Origin: Rhodospirillaceae bacterium
GTDB lineage: Bacteria > Pseudomonadota > Alphaproteobacteria > UBA8366 > GCA-2717185
Reading direction: 5' to 3'
Length of the DNA: 6,865 bases
Assembly (NCBI GenBank): GCA_002717185.1
Contig: PBDC01000048.1
Coordinates: 1 to 6,865, forward strand
Shown here: one piece after another, positions 5,106-6,865 of the stretch
Layout: every line of letters begins with the position of its first letter
Numbering within the stretch: position 1 is the stretch's first letter
Notes under the pieces: model-generated
Database searches by the model: none
What the model saw: the letters and a program-made list of their open reading frames with translations, nothing else
What the model was told of the DNA's origin: nothing
Translations under genes and position numbers: made by a program

Positions 5106-6128
5106 ATGGCGGACCAGGAAGCTTCGTTCGACGAAATGCGGGAATTGCTGGCCGGTATGCCCGGTCCGGACGAGGCGGCATGCGAGAAAACGCGAGCGCG
5201 GGAAGCTGAACTCACCAAACCGACGGGTGCGCTTGGCCGTTTGGAAGCGCTGAGCGAATGGTTCGCTACGTGGCAAGGGCGTTATCCGCCGCAGCTGGAA
5301 CGCCCCAGGGTCGCGGTGTTCGTCGCCAATCATGGTGTCGCGGCGCGAGACGTATCGGCTTTTCCAGCGACTGTAACCGCGCAGATGGTGGAAAATTTCC
5401 AAGCTAGTGGCGCTGCTATCAACCAACTGTGCTTGCTGCAGGATGCTGATTTGCGCGTTTATGAAATGGCGCTTGACCATCCTACGAAGGACTTCACGCA
5501 GGCGCCAGCGATGACGGAAGCGGAAAGCGCCCGCGCCATGGCGTACGGGATGATGGCGGTTGAGGATGGCATTGACGCGTTATGCCTCGGTGAGATGGGC
5601 ATTGGTAACACAACTAGTGCTGCGGCAATTTGTTGTGCTCTGTTTGGCGGCGATGCAGCGGATTGGGTTGGCGCAGGGACCGGTGTCAACGGCGAAGCAT
5701 TGCAGCGTAAGACCATGGCCGTGACAGAGGCAATTGAACTGCATCGAGGAGCGTTTGACGATCCATTCGAGGTGTTGCGGCACGTCGGTGGGAATGAGCT
5801 TTCTGCGATTGCAGGGGCAATTCTCGCGGCGCGAATTGCACGAGTCCCAGTGCTTCTGGATGGCTATGCTTGCACCGCGGCGGCAGCTGTGCTGCACAGC
5901 GCCGATAGCACTGCGCTGGATCATTGCATCGTTGGGCATCTATCGGCGGAGCCGGGCCATCGCCGGCTTGTCGGAGCACTTGGCCAAACGCCTGTGCTCG
6001 ATTTGGGAATGCGGTTGGGCGAAGGCTCGGGGGCTGCAGTTGCTCTCGGGGTTTTACGCGCGGCGATATCATGTCACACCGGCATGGCAACCTTTGCCCA
6101 AGCTCAGGTCGACGGGCCTGTCGGCTGA
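5106..6128 (+). CDS. cobT: Nicotinate-nucleotide--dimethylbenzimidazole phosphoribosyltransferase
   Basis: This is a 340-residue enzyme (cobU in the Pseudomonas scheme) that transfers phosphoribose from nicotinate mononucleotide to 5,6-dimethylbenzimidazole, giving alpha-ribazole 5'-phosphate, the lower-ligand precursor used by CobS. Family motifs are TKPTGALGRLE (37-47), VFVANHGVAA (71-80), GEMGIGNTTSAAA (162-174), VGAGTGVNG (188-196) and GMRLGEGSGAAVA (301-313). Glu306 in the last motif matches the catalytic base known from Salmonella CobT. Length is normal. The frame stays open upstream to 4986, but that would overlap cobS antisense and add about 40 residues without family likeness. The ATG at 5106 has a Shine-Dalgarno and lies just downstream of a promoter-like sequence. 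It is divergent from cobS, and the regB-like gene follows 21 bp later on the same strand. It is not the cobaltochelatase subunit also called CobT. Confidence 0.97.
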   Translation: MADQEASFDEMRELLAGMPGPDEAACEKTRAREAELTKPTGALGRLEALSEWFATWQGRYPPQLERPRVAVFVANHGVAARDVSAFPATVTAQMVENFQASGAAINQLCLLQDADLRVYEMALDHPTKDFTQAPAMTEAESARAMAYGMMAVEDGIDALCLGEMGIGNTTSAAAICCALFGGDAADWVGAGTGVNGEALQRKTMAVTEAIELHRGAFDDPFEVLRHVGGNELSAIAGAILAARIARVPVLLDGYACTAAAAVLHSADSTALDHCIVGHLSAEPGHRRLVGALGQTPVLDLGMRLGEGSGAAVALGVLRAAISCHTGMATFAQAQVDGPVG

Positions 6129-6149
6129 CGATACAAAATTGGTTTAAAG

Positions 6150-6865
6150 ATGATCGATCGACAAACCTTACAAAATTCCGCGGCGCCGATCCGGCAGCGG
6201 GAAGGACGACTCGGGTTGCGGACCCTAATCCTCATCCGATGGATCGCCGTCGCCGGTCAGACAGCCACGATCTTAATAGTTTACTTCGGTTTTGGTTTCA
6301 AACTGCCGGTTGTCGCTTGTCTGTTCGTAGTGGCTTTAACCGCGCTGTCAAACTTGATGCTTTCGATTCGCATGCCGCTGCGAGCGCGTCTCGGTAATGT
6401 GGGCGCTACGTTATTGCTTGGTTTCGACATGATGCAGCTGGGCATGCTGCTCTATCTGACGGGTGGGCTGGAAAATCCGTTTGCCATCCTTATCCTGGCT
6501 CCGGTAACCGTCGCGGCTACGATTCTGTCGCGAGGGCCGACCTTGGCGCTGACCATGCTCGCCATGGTTCTTGTCACCCTGTTGGCCTTCTTCCGCGCGC
6601 CGTTGCCGTGGACTGGCGAAACAGTGTCTCTCCCTTTTCCCTACGCGCTTGGTGTATGGACGGCGCTGTGCGTCGCCTCCGCCTTCATCGCTGCCTATAT
6701 CTGGTCCGTAGCGGATGAGGCTAGGCGTATGTCCGATGCGTTGGCGGCAACTGAGGCGTCGCTTAACCGGGCGCAAAATTTGTCTGCCCTTGGTGGGTTG
6801 GCGGCTGCGGCGGCGCATGAACTCGGTTCACCGCTGGCCACCATCGCCGTCGTTGCCAAGGAGTT
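6150..6865 (+). CDS. regB: RegB/PrrB-type redox sensor histidine kinase, N-terminal part (runs off the right edge)
   Basis: The ATG at 6150 opens a frame of 238 codons to the window edge. RegB/PrrB kinases sense redox state through membrane ubiquinone and a cytoplasmic cysteine and phosphorylate RegA, controlling respiration, photosynthesis or nitrogen and carbon fixation genes. After a short soluble start, LGLRTLILIRWIAVAGQ (21-37) opens a six-segment membrane domain (about 25-47, 53-72, 84-104, 109-127, 130-148 and 165-186). GGLENPF (105-111) matches the GGxxNPF quinone-binding motif of RegB. A linker helix (188-212) leads to the H-box AAAAHELGSPLATI (219-232) with the phospho-accepting His223; many homologues have Thr where Ser227 sits. 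The ATPase domain and redox cysteine lie beyond the window. The gap to cobT is 21 bp with no terminator and only a weak Shine-Dalgarno, so co-transcription with cobT is plausible. Confidence 0.9.
   Translation, partial: MIDRQTLQNSAAPIRQREGRLGLRTLILIRWIAVAGQTATILIVYFGFGFKLPVVACLFVVALTALSNLMLSIRMPLRARLGNVGATLLLGFDMMQLGMLLYLTGGLENPFAILILAPVTVAATILSRGPTLALTMLAMVLVTLLAFFRAPLPWTGETVSLPFPYALGVWTALCVASAFIAAYIWSVADEARRMSDALAATEASLNRAQNLSALGGLAAAAAHELGSPLATIAVVAKE

Noticed and set aside
4258..6128. Reading cobS and cobT as the cobaltochelatase subunits CobS and CobT that accompany CobN
   Set aside because: The motifs are those of the ribazoletransferase and the phosphoribosyltransferase; there is no AAA or von Willebrand domain. 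The shared names come from two naming schemes.
5924..6397. A plus-strand frame of 157 codons spanning the cobT-regB junction
   Set aside because: It overlaps two well-supported genes in another frame and its translation is Arg/Ser-rich without a family pattern.
6411..6818. A 135-codon minus-strand frame opposite the regB-like gene
   Set aside because: It is antisense to the membrane domain of the kinase and its Arg/Gln-rich translation is the usual shadow of hydrophobic codons.

Overview
This window is a cobalamin (vitamin B12) late-biosynthesis region from a proteobacterium, most likely an alphaproteobacterium. The evidence is the aerobic-type gene pair cobW-cobN placed behind a cobalamin riboswitch, and a RegB/PrrB-type redox sensor kinase with the GGxxNPF quinone motif beside cobT. 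Base composition is moderately GC-rich by eye (not computed). I cannot name a genus.

Layout, left to right. From 1 to 2710, on the minus strand, lies a tight three-gene operon read cobU (=cobP), cobW, cobN, with 8-bp gaps at both junctions. CobN runs off the left edge, so only its first 375 residues are present. The leader of this operon (about 2768-2918) is a well-conserved cobalamin riboswitch, followed by a hairpin-forming expression platform that can pair across the translation start region of cobU. From 2959 to 3537 (minus) is a DUF2062 membrane protein with its own good sigma70-like promoter. From 3618 to 5022 (minus) is the pair cobS-cobC (cobalamin-phosphate synthase and a histidine phosphatase that fits alpha-ribazole phosphatase), ending in a stem-loop at the 3' end of cobC. 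An 83-bp divergent spacer separates cobS from cobT (5106-6128, plus), which is followed 21 bp later by the first 238 residues of a regB-like sensor histidine kinase that runs off the right edge.

How the genes work together: CobW and CobN serve cobalt handling and insertion into the corrin ring. CobU activates adenosylcobinamide to its GDP derivative. CobT makes alpha-ribazole phosphate from nicotinate mononucleotide and dimethylbenzimidazole. CobS joins the two halves, and CobC removes the phosphate. The window therefore holds the complete nucleotide-loop assembly set plus the large chelatase subunit. Gene symbols follow the Salmonella scheme for cobU/cobS/cobT/cobC; in the Pseudomonas denitrificans scheme these activities are cobP, cobV and cobU (the last being the phosphoribosyltransferase). 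CobS and CobT here are not the chelatase subunits of the same name.

The window is mostly ordinary. The points worth a second look are the uncharacterised DUF2062 protein inside a B12 cluster, the redox sensor kinase abutting cobT, the split regulation (riboswitch on only one of the transcription units), the proposed riboswitch expression platform, and a few small symmetric elements. I see no convincing sign of a new system, mobile element, CRISPR array or RNA gene other than the riboswitch. No stretch longer than about 250 bases is without a gene.
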